Source of the DNA: Fusobacterium sp.
Lineage (GTDB): Bacteria; Fusobacteriota; Fusobacteriia; Fusobacteriales; Fusobacteriaceae
DNA length: 39,325 nucleotides
Reading direction: 5' to 3'
NCBI RefSeq assembly: GCF_029258315.1
Contig: NZ_JARHZE010000059.1
Span: 1 to 39,325 of the forward strand
Below, piece by piece: positions 9,081-17,751 of the stretch. The translations under genes and the position numbers were made by a program. The notes beneath the pieces were generated by a model. It was not told the origin of the DNA and did not search any database. It saw only the letters and a list, made by a program, of their open reading frames with translations. Each line of letters opens with the position of its first letter. Within the stretch, counting starts at the first letter, position 1.

Positions 9081-9914
9081 ATGAAAAACTTTAAAACTTT
9101 TATCTTAATGGGAGTTATGACATTTTTAATGCTCTTCATTGGAAATTTAATAGGGGGAAGACAAGGAGTTTATTTTGCTTTTATCTTTGCTGGAATCACT
9201 AATTTTATATCGTATTGGTATAGTGATAAAATTGTTCTTTCTATGTATGGAGCAAGAGCTGTAAAAGAAAATACAAATCTTTATAAATTGGTTGAAAGAT
9301 TAGTTAGAAAAGCTGATTTGCCTATGCCTAAGGTATATATAATAGATTCACCACAACCAAATGCTTTTGCCACTGGAAGAAATCCTAAACACGCTGCTGT
9401 GGCTGTCACTACTGGAATTTTAGAAATTCTTGATGACAACGAGCTTTCTGGAGTAATTGGGCACGAATTAGGACACGTTAATAATATGGATATTTTAATC
9501 GGAACTGTTGCTGCCACTTTTGCTGGAGCTATATCTTTTCTAGCTAGTATTGCTAAGTGGGGAGCTATCTTTGGTTCTAGTAGAGATGATGAGGATAGAA
9601 ATCCTTTAGCTCTTATCTTAGTTTCTATCTTTGCTCCAATAGCTGCTATGTTAGTTCAAATGGCTATATCTCGTACTAGAGAATATAAAGCTGATGAGTT
9701 TGGTGCAAAACTTAGTGGAGATCCTCTTTATCTTGCAAATGCTCTAAAAAAATTGGAGCTTGGAGTTAGAAGAAATCCTATGGATGCTAATCCTGCCACA
9801 GAAAATATGTTTATTGTTAGCCCTCTAGCTGGTGATAAAATGGCAAATCTTTTTAGTACCCATCCATCTACACAAGATAGAATAGAGAGATTATATGAAA
9901 TGGCTAGAAAATAA
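9081..9914 (+). CDS. htpX: HtpX-type membrane zinc metalloprotease
   Basis: A 277-residue M48 protease. Two N-terminal membrane helices (about 7-25 and 30-48) are followed by the zinc motif HELGH at 128-132, two more hydrophobic segments (about 140-165 and 176-196) and the third ligand region SRTREYKADEFGAK (E201). HtpX degrades misfolded membrane proteins on the cytoplasmic side. The frame is open 21 codons further upstream, but AGGAGG lies just before the ATG at 9081, which also gives the normal family N-terminus. It is on the plus strand against the general direction here, and stands alone. Confidence 0.94.
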   Translation: MKNFKTFILMGVMTFLMLFIGNLIGGRQGVYFAFIFAGITNFISYWYSDKIVLSMYGARAVKENTNLYKLVERLVRKADLPMPKVYIIDSPQPNAFATGRNPKHAAVAVTTGILEILDDNELSGVIGHELGHVNNMDILIGTVAATFAGAISFLASIAKWGAIFGSSRDDEDRNPLALILVSIFAPIAAMLVQMAISRTREYKADEFGAKLSGDPLYLANALKKLELGVRRNPMDANPATENMFIVSPLAGDKMANLFSTHPSTQDRIERLYEMARK

Positions 9915-9943
9915 AAAAAGTCCTCTTTTATAGAGGATTTTTT
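9914..9943. terminator. Bidirectional terminator between htpX and the YqeC-like gene
   Basis: TCCTCT and AGAGGA arms, a 5-nt loop, A-run before and T-run after. The right end overlaps the stop codon of the convergent minus-strand gene. Confidence 0.85.
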
Positions 9944-10613
9944 AATATACAATTTTTATATTTTCTTTTGCTAATCTGTCTCTTATTTTTTCTACAATCT
10001 CTTTTCTTTCAACTGTATTCACTTCATTGAAAAAAATATATTTTTCACTATTTAAACTATTATGAAAAAATTTTCCTTTTAAAATAAATTTAATTAAAAA
10101 ATTTAAGTCCAATTTTTTTTCTAAATACTCAGAATAATTTCTTTTAAATATTTCAAATCTATGTATATTCTCTTCATTTATCTTAAGATCTAAAATATTA
10201 AGATTAATAACTCCTATAACTTTTGTAGAACTTGGAAATATACAAGGCTCCGTTTCATTCCAATCCTTCAATATTTTTTCTTTTGCTCCATCTCCCTCTA
10301 CAAGAATATAATCAAATTTTTCTTTTAACCTTTCTACCTCTTGATAATCAACACCTATTATCTTATTTCCTAAAATACTTTTCCCTATAACAAAAATATT
10401 TTTATTATCTCCGAAAATTTTTATCCTCTCCTCTATGATTTCTAAACTTTCAAACTTTTCTTTTGGAGGAATATAAATTTTTGTAGTTGTCGTTATAAGA
10501 ACCTTTCCCTTTTTTGAAAGCTCTTCACTTAAAAGATAGATAAGAGAAGTTTTTCCTCCAGCCCCTGTAACTGTTATTATATCCCCTTTTTTTATATTAA
10601 ATTTCTCAAACAT
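9942..10613 (-). CDS. YqeC-like P-loop protein (putative selenium-dependent hydroxylase accessory family)
   Basis: A 223-residue soluble protein beginning with a P-loop, DIITVTGAGGKTSL (GAGGKTS at 17-23), then VLITTTTKIYIPP and DYILVEGDGAKEKILKDW. This order matches the YqeC family, annotated as accessory to selenium-dependent molybdenum hydroxylases. The start at 10613 has GGGAG in front; a start 7 codons earlier has no ribosome site. No selenium or molybdenum cofactor genes lie beside it here, so a link to hydroxylase maturation rests on family knowledge only. Confidence 0.75.
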   Translation of the reverse strand: MFEKFNIKKGDIITVTGAGGKTSLIYLLSEELSKKGKVLITTTTKIYIPPKEKFESLEIIEERIKIFGDNKNIFVIGKSILGNKIIGVDYQEVERLKEKFDYILVEGDGAKEKILKDWNETEPCIFPSSTKVIGVINLNILDLKINEENIHRFEIFKRNYSEYLEKKLDLNFLIKFILKGKFFHNSLNSEKYIFFNEVNTVERKEIVEKIRDRLAKENIKIVY

Positions 10614-10682
10614 TTTTTCTCCCTCTCTAAACAATTTTTATTTTTTTTACATCAAAATGAAAAAATAATTTTAGGTGATTTT

Positions 10683-11225
10683 ATGGCAAAAATTTATGTA
10701 TTACTAGCTGAAGGTTTTGAACTTATGGAAACAACAGTTCCAATAGATATTTTAAAAAGAGCTGGCATTAAGGTAACAACCCTTTCTTTAAATAAAACTC
10801 CCTCTGTCAATTCAGCTCAAAATATCCCTATCATAGCTGATGAGATTTTTAAAGATTATAAAGATGCTGATGGTATTTTTCTAGCTGGAGGGTATAGTAA
10901 CTATGAAAATTTATTTAGAAGTGATGAGGCATTTAGAATGATAGATTTTTATTTAAAAAATAATAAATTTATCTTTGCAATTTCTGGAGCCCCTTACTCC
11001 TTAGCTAAACACAATCTAATTAACAATAGAACTATCTCTGTCCATAAAACTTATGAGGAAAAAGCAAAAGAATTTTGTAATATTTCCTCTCTTCCAATAA
11101 CTTTGGATAAAAATTTAATAACTTGTAAAAGTACAGGTTTTGTTCAAGATCTAGCTTTTGAAATAGTAAAAATCCTTGCTCCTGATAAACTTGAAAAAGT
11201 CAAAAAAGGTTTGGGTATCTTATAA
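10683..11225 (+). CDS. DJ-1/PfpI family protein lacking the nucleophilic cysteine
   Basis: A 180-residue single-domain DJ-1/PfpI fold. The start KIYVLLAEGFELMETTVP keeps the conserved Glu (E16, equivalent to human DJ-1 E18). The nucleophile elbow reads FAISGAPYSLA, so the position of DJ-1 Cys106 is serine (S101, codon TCT). A different cysteine, C148 in LITCKST, lies near the region of the usual third active-site residue. Members with Cys act as deglycase, glyoxalase or oxidative-stress chaperones; this one may lack that chemistry. AGGTG precedes the ATG. Single gene, convergent with nadD. Confidence 0.85.
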   Translation: MAKIYVLLAEGFELMETTVPIDILKRAGIKVTTLSLNKTPSVNSAQNIPIIADEIFKDYKDADGIFLAGGYSNYENLFRSDEAFRMIDFYLKNNKFIFAISGAPYSLAKHNLINNRTISVHKTYEEKAKEFCNISSLPITLDKNLITCKSTGFVQDLAFEIVKILAPDKLEKVKKGLGIL

Positions 11226-11256
11226 GAAAAGGTGATCCTTAAGAATCACCTTTTTT
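11226..11256. terminator. Bidirectional terminator between the DJ-1 gene and nadD
   Basis: AAAAGGTGAT and ATCACCTTTT arms; the nadD stop codon lies inside the loop. It ends the long minus-strand gene run. Confidence 0.85.
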
Positions 11257-11817
11257 ATATATCCCATTTTCTTTTATAAATTTTATAAGTTTTGGATCTA
11301 GTATATCACTACAATCTTCATCTTTTTTTAATTTTTGTTTTATTTCAGTAGAGGAGATATCGTAATAATCATTTTCAAATTCAATTATCTTATCTGATTT
11401 AATTTCACTTACATATCCCTTTCTTCTTAGAATAACAACTGTGGAATTTTCAAGAATTTCTTTATAATTTTTCCATTTTGTAAAATAAGCTGCTGAGTCC
11501 CCACCGATTATTTCAAAATATTCATTCTCTCTTCCGTAGATCTCCATAAGATTATCCAAAGTCTTATAAGTATAAGAAATTTCATCTTTTTCTATCTCAA
11601 TCTTAGAGATCTCTACCTTTTCTATATCTCCAAATACAAGATTGCACATCTCATATCTTAAAATATTGTCAGACAGATTATTTTTTCCGTGAGAGGCTCT
11701 TCCAACTGGTATAATCAAAAGTTTATCCAATTTAAGATTTTCTATTGCATATTGAGCTACATTTTTATGTCCAAAATGTGGAGGATCAAAACTTCCACCA
11801 TAAATACCTATTCTCAA
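11239..11817 (-). CDS. nadD: Nicotinate-nucleotide adenylyltransferase
   Basis: A 192-residue nucleotidyltransferase with GIYGGSFDPPHFGHKN at the N-terminus (HxGH-type site) and the C-terminal ISSTEIKQKL motif. It converts nicotinate mononucleotide to deamido-NAD in NAD synthesis. Its ATG overlaps the stop of the EIIA gene by 4 bp, implying translational coupling. It is the last gene of the long lipid A/smc gene run. Confidence 0.95.
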   Translation of the reverse strand: MRIGIYGGSFDPPHFGHKNVAQYAIENLKLDKLLIIPVGRASHGKNNLSDNILRYEMCNLVFGDIEKVEISKIEIEKDEISYTYKTLDNLMEIYGRENEYFEIIGGDSAAYFTKWKNYKEILENSTVVILRRKGYVSEIKSDKIIEFENDYYDISSTEIKQKLKKDEDCSDILDPKLIKFIKENGIYKKGDS

Positions 11818-12266
11818 TTTTCTATCTCCATTATATTTTTTATTAGTTCCTCTTCATTTCTTGAAGTTTTTATATTATCTCTAATATCCTTTTCTCTGAA
11901 AATTCTAGCAATGCTAGACATAAGTTTTAAATATTCCTGCCCCTTTTCTTTTGGTCCACCTACTAAGACAACTACTTTTATAAGTTCTCCATCAATAGCC
12001 CCAAAATCAACAGCATTTTCTAAAACAGCAATACTTACAACTAGGTCTTTCACCCCATCACATCTAGTGTGAGGCATAGCTATTCCCATTCCTATCCCTG
12101 TACTACCTATATTTTCTCTTTCCATTATATTTTTAAAAAATATATCCTTATCTTCTACTAAATCTGTATTTTCACTAATTAAATTTACTATTTTTTCTAG
12201 TATTTCCTCTTTTGTGTTTTTTCCTTTGATAAATTTTATTAATTTTTCATTAGTATATTTAACCAT
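11814..12266 (-). CDS. PTS EIIA type-2 domain protein (PtsN / fructose EIIA-like)
   Basis: A 150-residue stand-alone EIIA domain with the phosphorylatable histidine in GIGMGIAMPHTRCDGVKD (H66), preceded by ENIGSTG. No EIIB or EIIC domain is fused or adjacent, so a regulatory nitrogen-PTS-like (PtsN) role is as likely as sugar uptake. It lies 11 bp after the unknown 277-residue gene with a GGGG-rich ribosome site and overlaps nadD by 4 bp. Confidence 0.85.
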   Translation of the reverse strand: MVKYTNEKLIKFIKGKNTKEEILEKIVNLISENTDLVEDKDIFFKNIMERENIGSTGIGMGIAMPHTRCDGVKDLVVSIAVLENAVDFGAIDGELIKVVVLVGGPKEKGQEYLKLMSSIARIFREKDIRDNIKTSRNEEELIKNIMEIEN

Positions 12267-12277
12267 TTTTTCCCCTC

Positions 12278-13111
12278 TTATTTACTAAGATTTTCAAAAA
12301 TAACTTCCTTAATATCTATTAATTTTTCTACATTTTCTAATTTTTCTACTCTATCCATTTTTTCTTTTAAAATACTTATATATTTTTTATCATTAATATA
12401 CTCATATTTTTCTAATAGATTTAAATATCCTAAAACTTTTAATCCCTCAACATTTCTATATTTTTCTATGTTATTATTAAATCTCTCTCTTAAAGATTCC
12501 TTTGTTAAATTTTCATCTACATACACATTTTCATACTCATATAAATCAAATCTTAATTTTGTTATATAAGAGATTACAAAATAAAATACCTCTAAAGAAT
12601 ATCCAAATTTTTCAAAAAATTCTCTCATTGAATGGATATAAAGAGATTTTTCAGATTTTATATTGTCCATTAAAACTATTTCAGATATAAATTTAAAAAA
12701 TTCTTCCTCATCTCTCTTATAAAGTTCATATAAATATTTAATTCCATACTCTAATTTACCATTTACAACCAATTTTATTATATTTTTTTTCATTGAAACT
12801 GTATCAATATTTTGTATTCTACTAAGTGAATTATCTTTTAAACTATCTTGCTCAGAAAAGTCCATTTGACTTTGAAAATATCTTAAAAACTTTTCATCAT
12901 TTTCATAAAGAGCTGAAAATAAAACATAATTTCCCTCTTTTCTTTTTATTCTTCCCAATTCATCTATTGTAAAAAAAGCCTTTTTATTTGTAGTATGAAT
13001 TAATTTTCTTAAAAAACTCCCCCTAGATTTTTCACTTGCCTCATAGATTTTTTCTATTTCAAGAAATAACTCCTCACATTTAAAATCTTTTAGGTTTGAT
13101 ATATTACTCAT
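12278..13111 (-). CDS. Hypothetical helical protein between lpxK and the EIIA gene
   Basis: A 277-residue, highly charged soluble protein rich in Lys, Glu and aromatic residues, predicted almost all helical. No signal peptide, membrane segment or catalytic motif is seen and I do not recognise a family. Its start overlaps the end of lpxK by 8 bp and it is followed after 11 bp by the EIIA gene, so it is a firm operon member. The SRGSFLRKLIHTTNKKAFF segment near residue 35 is its most distinctive patch. Function unknown. Confidence 0.75.
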   Translation of the reverse strand: MSNISNLKDFKCEELFLEIEKIYEASEKSRGSFLRKLIHTTNKKAFFTIDELGRIKRKEGNYVLFSALYENDEKFLRYFQSQMDFSEQDSLKDNSLSRIQNIDTVSMKKNIIKLVVNGKLEYGIKYLYELYKRDEEEFFKFISEIVLMDNIKSEKSLYIHSMREFFEKFGYSLEVFYFVISYITKLRFDLYEYENVYVDENLTKESLRERFNNNIEKYRNVEGLKVLGYLNLLEKYEYINDKKYISILKEKMDRVEKLENVEKLIDIKEVIFENLSK

Positions 13112-14120
13112 TCATTTCTCCTCTCAAACACTCTAAAGTATTGTCCTCTAGTATATCAAATTCTATTTTTAAAACAAATAGTTTATTTATTTTCATATCT
13201 TTTGGTAGTTTTACCATATCTTTTTCTGTTGTGATTATATATTCGGCCTTCATATCCTCAGCACGCTTTTGTATAAGATCCAAATCTTTTTGTGTAAAAC
13301 TGTGGTGATCTAAAAAATCAACCCTCTCTATGTAAGCTGGATCCAATGAAATAACTGTCTTTTCAAAGTTCAATGGATTTGCAAGTCCTGAAAACAGTAG
13401 AACTCTTTTTCCCTTTACCCAGAAAAGCGGTTTCATATTTCCTTCCATATCATACAAAGCCTTTATCCCGTGAACTGCAACTGACACAGGTTTTTTATAT
13501 CTATCTTTTAAAAATCTTTTAAGCTGTCTTAAATCTCTCTGAGGTATAAGATCCGATTTTGTAATTATAAATTCTGACGCTCTCTTTGCTCCTGTATCAA
13601 ACTTTTCTCTAAGAGTTCCTTTTGGAAGTAAAGCTCTCCAACCAAATGGATTCGTTGCATCAATAAGAACTATATCCCAATTTCTAAAAAACTTTCTATG
13701 TTGAAATCCATCATCTAAAAGAATTGTATCAGCATTAAAAACTTTCTTAGCAAGTTTAGCAGCCTCATATCTACTTCTACCAACTATTACAGGAACTTTT
13801 AAATTTAAAGCGTGGCTATAAGGCTCATCTCCACTTTCCTTAGTACTCACCAATATTTTTTCTCCATCAGAAACAACCAAAGGATCAACTTTTCTCTTTC
13901 CTCTATATCCTCTTGAAACTACTACAACATTTCTTCCTTGATCGTGTAACTTTTTTGCAAAATATTGTACAGCTGGAGTTTTTCCTGTTCCTCCAACTGT
14001 TATATTTCCTATACAGATCACAAAAAGATCATCTATTCTATTTATTTTTAAAATTTTCTTATCATAGAGCCAGTTTCTCAAACTAGTAATAAGATAATAT
14101 ATATATGATAATAATTTCAT
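13104..14120 (-). CDS. lpxK: Tetraacyldisaccharide 4'-kinase
   Basis: A 338-residue protein with an N-terminal hydrophobic, membrane-associating stretch and the LpxK P-loop ICIGNITVGGTGKTPAVQ (Walker A 43-50), then VVSRGYRGK, DTILLDDGFQHRKF and TTEKDMVKLP. It phosphorylates the 4' position of the lipid A disaccharide, following LpxB. It is separated from smc by a 98-bp gap, the longest in this part of the run, and overlaps the next gene. Confidence 0.95.
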   Translation of the reverse strand: MKLLSYIYYLITSLRNWLYDKKILKINRIDDLFVICIGNITVGGTGKTPAVQYFAKKLHDQGRNVVVVSRGYRGKRKVDPLVVSDGEKILVSTKESGDEPYSHALNLKVPVIVGRSRYEAAKLAKKVFNADTILLDDGFQHRKFFRNWDIVLIDATNPFGWRALLPKGTLREKFDTGAKRASEFIITKSDLIPQRDLRQLKRFLKDRYKKPVSVAVHGIKALYDMEGNMKPLFWVKGKRVLLFSGLANPLNFEKTVISLDPAYIERVDFLDHHSFTQKDLDLIQKRAEDMKAEYIITTEKDMVKLPKDMKINKLFVLKIEFDILEDNTLECLRGEMNE

Positions 14121-14218
14121 TTTTCCCTCTTCAAACTGTTTATTTTTATACTTTCTATATTTTACCCTTAATTTACATAAAAATCAAAGAAAAATTTATT
14201 TATTACAAAATATTTTTT

Positions 14219-17200
14219 CTAAAGTTTTACAGGGACTATCTTAGATATTCCTATTTTTTTATTCATAGTAACTCCAAATATACTATCAGAGGATCTCATT
14301 GTCTCCTTATTATGTGTTATTAAAATGAATTGCGATTTATCTGTAAATTCTTTTAATTTTCCAATAAGTTTTTTTGTGTTCTTTTCATCAAGAGCCGCCT
14401 CAATCTCATCAAGGAAAGTAAAAGGACTTGGTTTATACATAAATATAGCCATTATAAATGCTATTGCCACCATTGATTTTTCTCCACCTGAAAGAAGTGT
14501 CAATGATTGTCTTTTTTTATTTTTAAATTTAACAAAGATTTCAACTCCACAGTTTTCAAAATCCTCTTCATTTGATATAGTCAAACTTCCCTCTGAGTTG
14601 TCAATAGTTTCCATACACATCTGATTAAAATTATTATTTATACTATTGTATGCATCATAAAATCTCTGTCTTATAGAGTTTCCAATGTCCTCTATTATTT
14701 CAAGCAATGAATTTCTACTTGCCTCTAAATCATCTTTTTGGGATTTTATAAAATTATATCTTTGATCCAGTTCTTTAAACTCCTCAACTGCCAATAGGTT
14801 TACATTTTCAAAATCTTTTAATTTATTAGTCAGATATTTTACCCTTTCTAAAGAAGATTTATAAATATTTTCCTCAATAGGTTTCATATTTATGTTTTCC
14901 ATCTCGCCTATTTTCTCTTGTAAATTATTTATTTTTTCTTGATAATCTAAAGACTTTGCTTTTTCTCCAGATATTTTTTCTTCTTCCTTATATTTTTTTG
15001 TTTCAATATCTTTTATTATCCCTATCAATTCCTTCTCTTTTATTTGAAGAAGTTGCTCTTTCTCGTCAGCTACACTTAACTCTTTATTCTCTTTTTCAAA
15101 TTGTAACTCTTTTTCCTCTTTGCTCTTCTCAATATCCAAAAGATTTCTCTTAATATCTTCCATCTCTTTTTTCAGATTTTCAAGTCTTTGATCAGCAGTT
15201 AATCTTTCCTTTTGAAGTTCATCTTTTTCTATTTTATTTTTTTCTATATCATTTTTTATTTGCACAGTTCTGTCTTTAGTGTTTAAGAATTTTATCTTTA
15301 TATCTGAATAATCAGCTTTTATCTTACTGATATTCTCCCCTAAACTATTAAGTACCTCTGTATTCTTTTCTATAAACTCTCTTATCTCTTTTGTATTTTT
15401 TTCCAAGCTCTGTTTATTTTCATTTGATTCTTTTATTCTTTTGTTGTACTCCTCTAGATAGATCTCTTCCTCTTCCTTTTCACTAAAGGCTACTTTTTTC
15501 TCTTTTTCAAATCTTTGTTCTCTACTTTTTAAATTTTCAAACTCTTCAGTATAATTTTTAATATTTTTTCTAATTGTACTGTTTTCACTATCTAAACTTT
15601 GAGTTTTTTCCTCTAATTTATATAGTTTTTCATTATTTTCTTCTAAATATTTTTTTATCTTCTCTATTCTAATTTGATTTTCAGATATTATAGTTTCAAG
15701 TCTTCTAAGCTCTTTTCTTCTTTCAAACATCTGAGAGATAGCAGAGTTTTTATTTTCTCCCCCTGTTATTCTTCCAGATCCACTTATAAGCTCTCCTGAA
15801 AGGCTTACTATATTTCCAGAAAAAATATTTTTCTTTGAAATTGAAATAGCTGTATCAATATTTTCTACTATCAATAGGTTTCCTAAAACCATATCAATAA
15901 TTTTTTGATATTTTTTATCAAATTCAACAAGCTCAGAACCTCTACCAACTACCCCCTGAATATTTGGTATATCTTTTTTAGTAAAAGTTTTAATAGTATC
16001 CAAAGCTAAGAAAGAGGCCTTTCCAACCTTTCTTTCCTTTAAGATCTCAATACATCTTTTAGCCACTCCACTATTTTCAACAACTATATCCTGAAGATTT
16101 CCAGCTATTGATGCCTCAATAGCCTTTTCAAATTTTTCAGGTATATTTATAATAGATATTAAAGCTCCCTCTACACCTTTCATTCCAAGATTTAATATCT
16201 CTTTTACACCCTTATAAAATCCTTCATTATGCTCTTCAAATCTCTGAATAGTGTTATATTTACTTTGAGCCTTCTCAACCTCAATTTCACTTTTTCTAAA
16301 TTCATCGTTTGCTCTATTTATCTTTATACTGATTTCACTTATATTTTTTTCACATTCACTTTGAGACTTTTCATTTTCTTTTAATCTATTTTCAGAGTTA
16401 ATCTTATTTTTTTCAGCCTCTTCAAATAACTTTTTATTTTCTAAAAGTTTTTTCTCTATCTCTTCAAGTTCTTGATTAAGAGTTTTTATCTTAGACATAC
16501 TACCTTTTATTCTTTTTTCAGAACTTTCAATCTCATTATCATATTGAAGTTTAGTAACCTCAAAATCTAGTATCTGTCTTTTCTTAACTTCTAACTCTCT
16601 CTCTAGTTCTGTTTTTTTAGTTTCTAACTGATTAACCTCTTTCTCTAAAGTTTTTACTTTTTCCTCACTTGTTTCTAAGAAAGAGATTAACTTTTTATTT
16701 TCCTCTAAAAATCTTTCATACTCCTCTTTATTTTTTTGGATCTTTTCATTGAAAGTTTTTAATCTCTCTTCTCTCTCTTTTTCTTCTCTTTGATACCCTT
16801 TTTCTCTTTCAAGGAGTTTAGCTTTTTCCTTTTCAAAATTATTGATAATATTTTTTAGATCTTCATTTTTATTTATCAACTCTTGAATAGTATTTTTTAC
16901 CTCTTCTATACCTTGTCTTACTTGAGAGATCTCTTTTTCCTTATTCTCTTTTTCTTTTAAAATCTCCTCTAAATTTTTTATAATCTCAATCTGTCTTAGA
17001 TTTGATTTTTCTAAAAATTCTCTATTCTGTCCAAGTTCAAAAGTGATAACCCCTTTATTTAAAGAGTCTCTTTCCTCTTTCAAATTTAAAAATTCCAAAG
17101 CTTTTTCAGCTTGTTTTTTTATTTTTATCCTTTGTTCCCCTGTTTCTGTTAGGATAAGATCTATTTTTTCAACCTCATTGACTACATTGGCTAATTTTTT

Positions 17201-17734
17201 TTCAGATTCTATCTTTCTTATCTGATATTTTTTTACACCAGCAGCCTCTTCGATAATCTCCTTAACCTCTTTTTTAGAGGAAGATATTATTCTCTCAACC
17301 TTCCCCTGTCCTATAACAGAGTAAGCAGATTTTCCAATACCCGTATCCATAAACATATCACTAATATCTTTAAGTCTAGCTCTTTTATCATTTATAAGAT
17401 ATTCATTATCCCCTGAACTATAAATCTTTCTAGTGATTTTTAAAGTCTGTTCATCTGTTGGAAAATACCCATCTTTATTATCTATAAAAAGAGAAACCTC
17501 AGCACTTCCAGCACCTTTTTTAGACTCTCCACCAGAAAATATTATATCCTTACTCTCTTTTGCTCTAATATTTTTATATGATTGTTCTCCTAGCACCCAA
17601 AGGATAGAATCTAGTATATTAGATTTTCCAGATCCATTTGGTCCCACTATTGATGTTATCCCACCATTAAAATCTATTTTTATTCTTTCGCCAAAAGATT
17701 TAAATCCGTATATCTCTACTCCCTTTAAATGCAT
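14219..17734 (-). CDS. smc: Chromosome segregation protein SMC
   Basis: A 1171-residue SMC ATPase of normal length. Walker A GPNGSGKS is at 31-38. Two long coiled-coil arms flank a hinge around 500-650 (GVEGALISIINIPEKFEKAI, GRITGGE). The C-terminal head carries the signature LSGGEKS from 1081 and Walker B FTFLDE at 1105-1110, with the D-loop ALDEKN. It forms the bacterial condensin with ScpA/ScpB, which are not in the window. It starts 17 bp downstream of hslU with an AAGGAGAG site. Confidence 0.98.
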   Translation of the reverse strand: MHLKGVEIYGFKSFGERIKIDFNGGITSIVGPNGSGKSNILDSILWVLGEQSYKNIRAKESKDIIFSGGESKKGAGSAEVSLFIDNKDGYFPTDEQTLKITRKIYSSGDNEYLINDKRARLKDISDMFMDTGIGKSAYSVIGQGKVERIISSSKKEVKEIIEEAAGVKKYQIRKIESEKKLANVVNEVEKIDLILTETGEQRIKIKKQAEKALEFLNLKEERDSLNKGVITFELGQNREFLEKSNLRQIEIIKNLEEILKEKENKEKEISQVRQGIEEVKNTIQELINKNEDLKNIINNFEKEKAKLLEREKGYQREEKEREERLKTFNEKIQKNKEEYERFLEENKKLISFLETSEEKVKTLEKEVNQLETKKTELERELEVKKRQILDFEVTKLQYDNEIESSEKRIKGSMSKIKTLNQELEEIEKKLLENKKLFEEAEKNKINSENRLKENEKSQSECEKNISEISIKINRANDEFRKSEIEVEKAQSKYNTIQRFEEHNEGFYKGVKEILNLGMKGVEGALISIINIPEKFEKAIEASIAGNLQDIVVENSGVAKRCIEILKERKVGKASFLALDTIKTFTKKDIPNIQGVVGRGSELVEFDKKYQKIIDMVLGNLLIVENIDTAISISKKNIFSGNIVSLSGELISGSGRITGGENKNSAISQMFERRKELRRLETIISENQIRIEKIKKYLEENNEKLYKLEEKTQSLDSENSTIRKNIKNYTEEFENLKSREQRFEKEKKVAFSEKEEEEIYLEEYNKRIKESNENKQSLEKNTKEIREFIEKNTEVLNSLGENISKIKADYSDIKIKFLNTKDRTVQIKNDIEKNKIEKDELQKERLTADQRLENLKKEMEDIKRNLLDIEKSKEEKELQFEKENKELSVADEKEQLLQIKEKELIGIIKDIETKKYKEEEKISGEKAKSLDYQEKINNLQEKIGEMENINMKPIEENIYKSSLERVKYLTNKLKDFENVNLLAVEEFKELDQRYNFIKSQKDDLEASRNSLLEIIEDIGNSIRQRFYDAYNSINNNFNQMCMETIDNSEGSLTISNEEDFENCGVEIFVKFKNKKRQSLTLLSGGEKSMVAIAFIMAIFMYKPSPFTFLDEIEAALDEKNTKKLIGKLKEFTDKSQFILITHNKETMRSSDSIFGVTMNKKIGISKIVPVKL

Positions 17735-17751
17735 CTTCTCTCCTTAATCTT

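Noticed and set aside
14325-14624. Plus-strand frame opposite the SMC head domain
   Set aside because: Shadow of conserved Walker B and signature coding on the minus strand.
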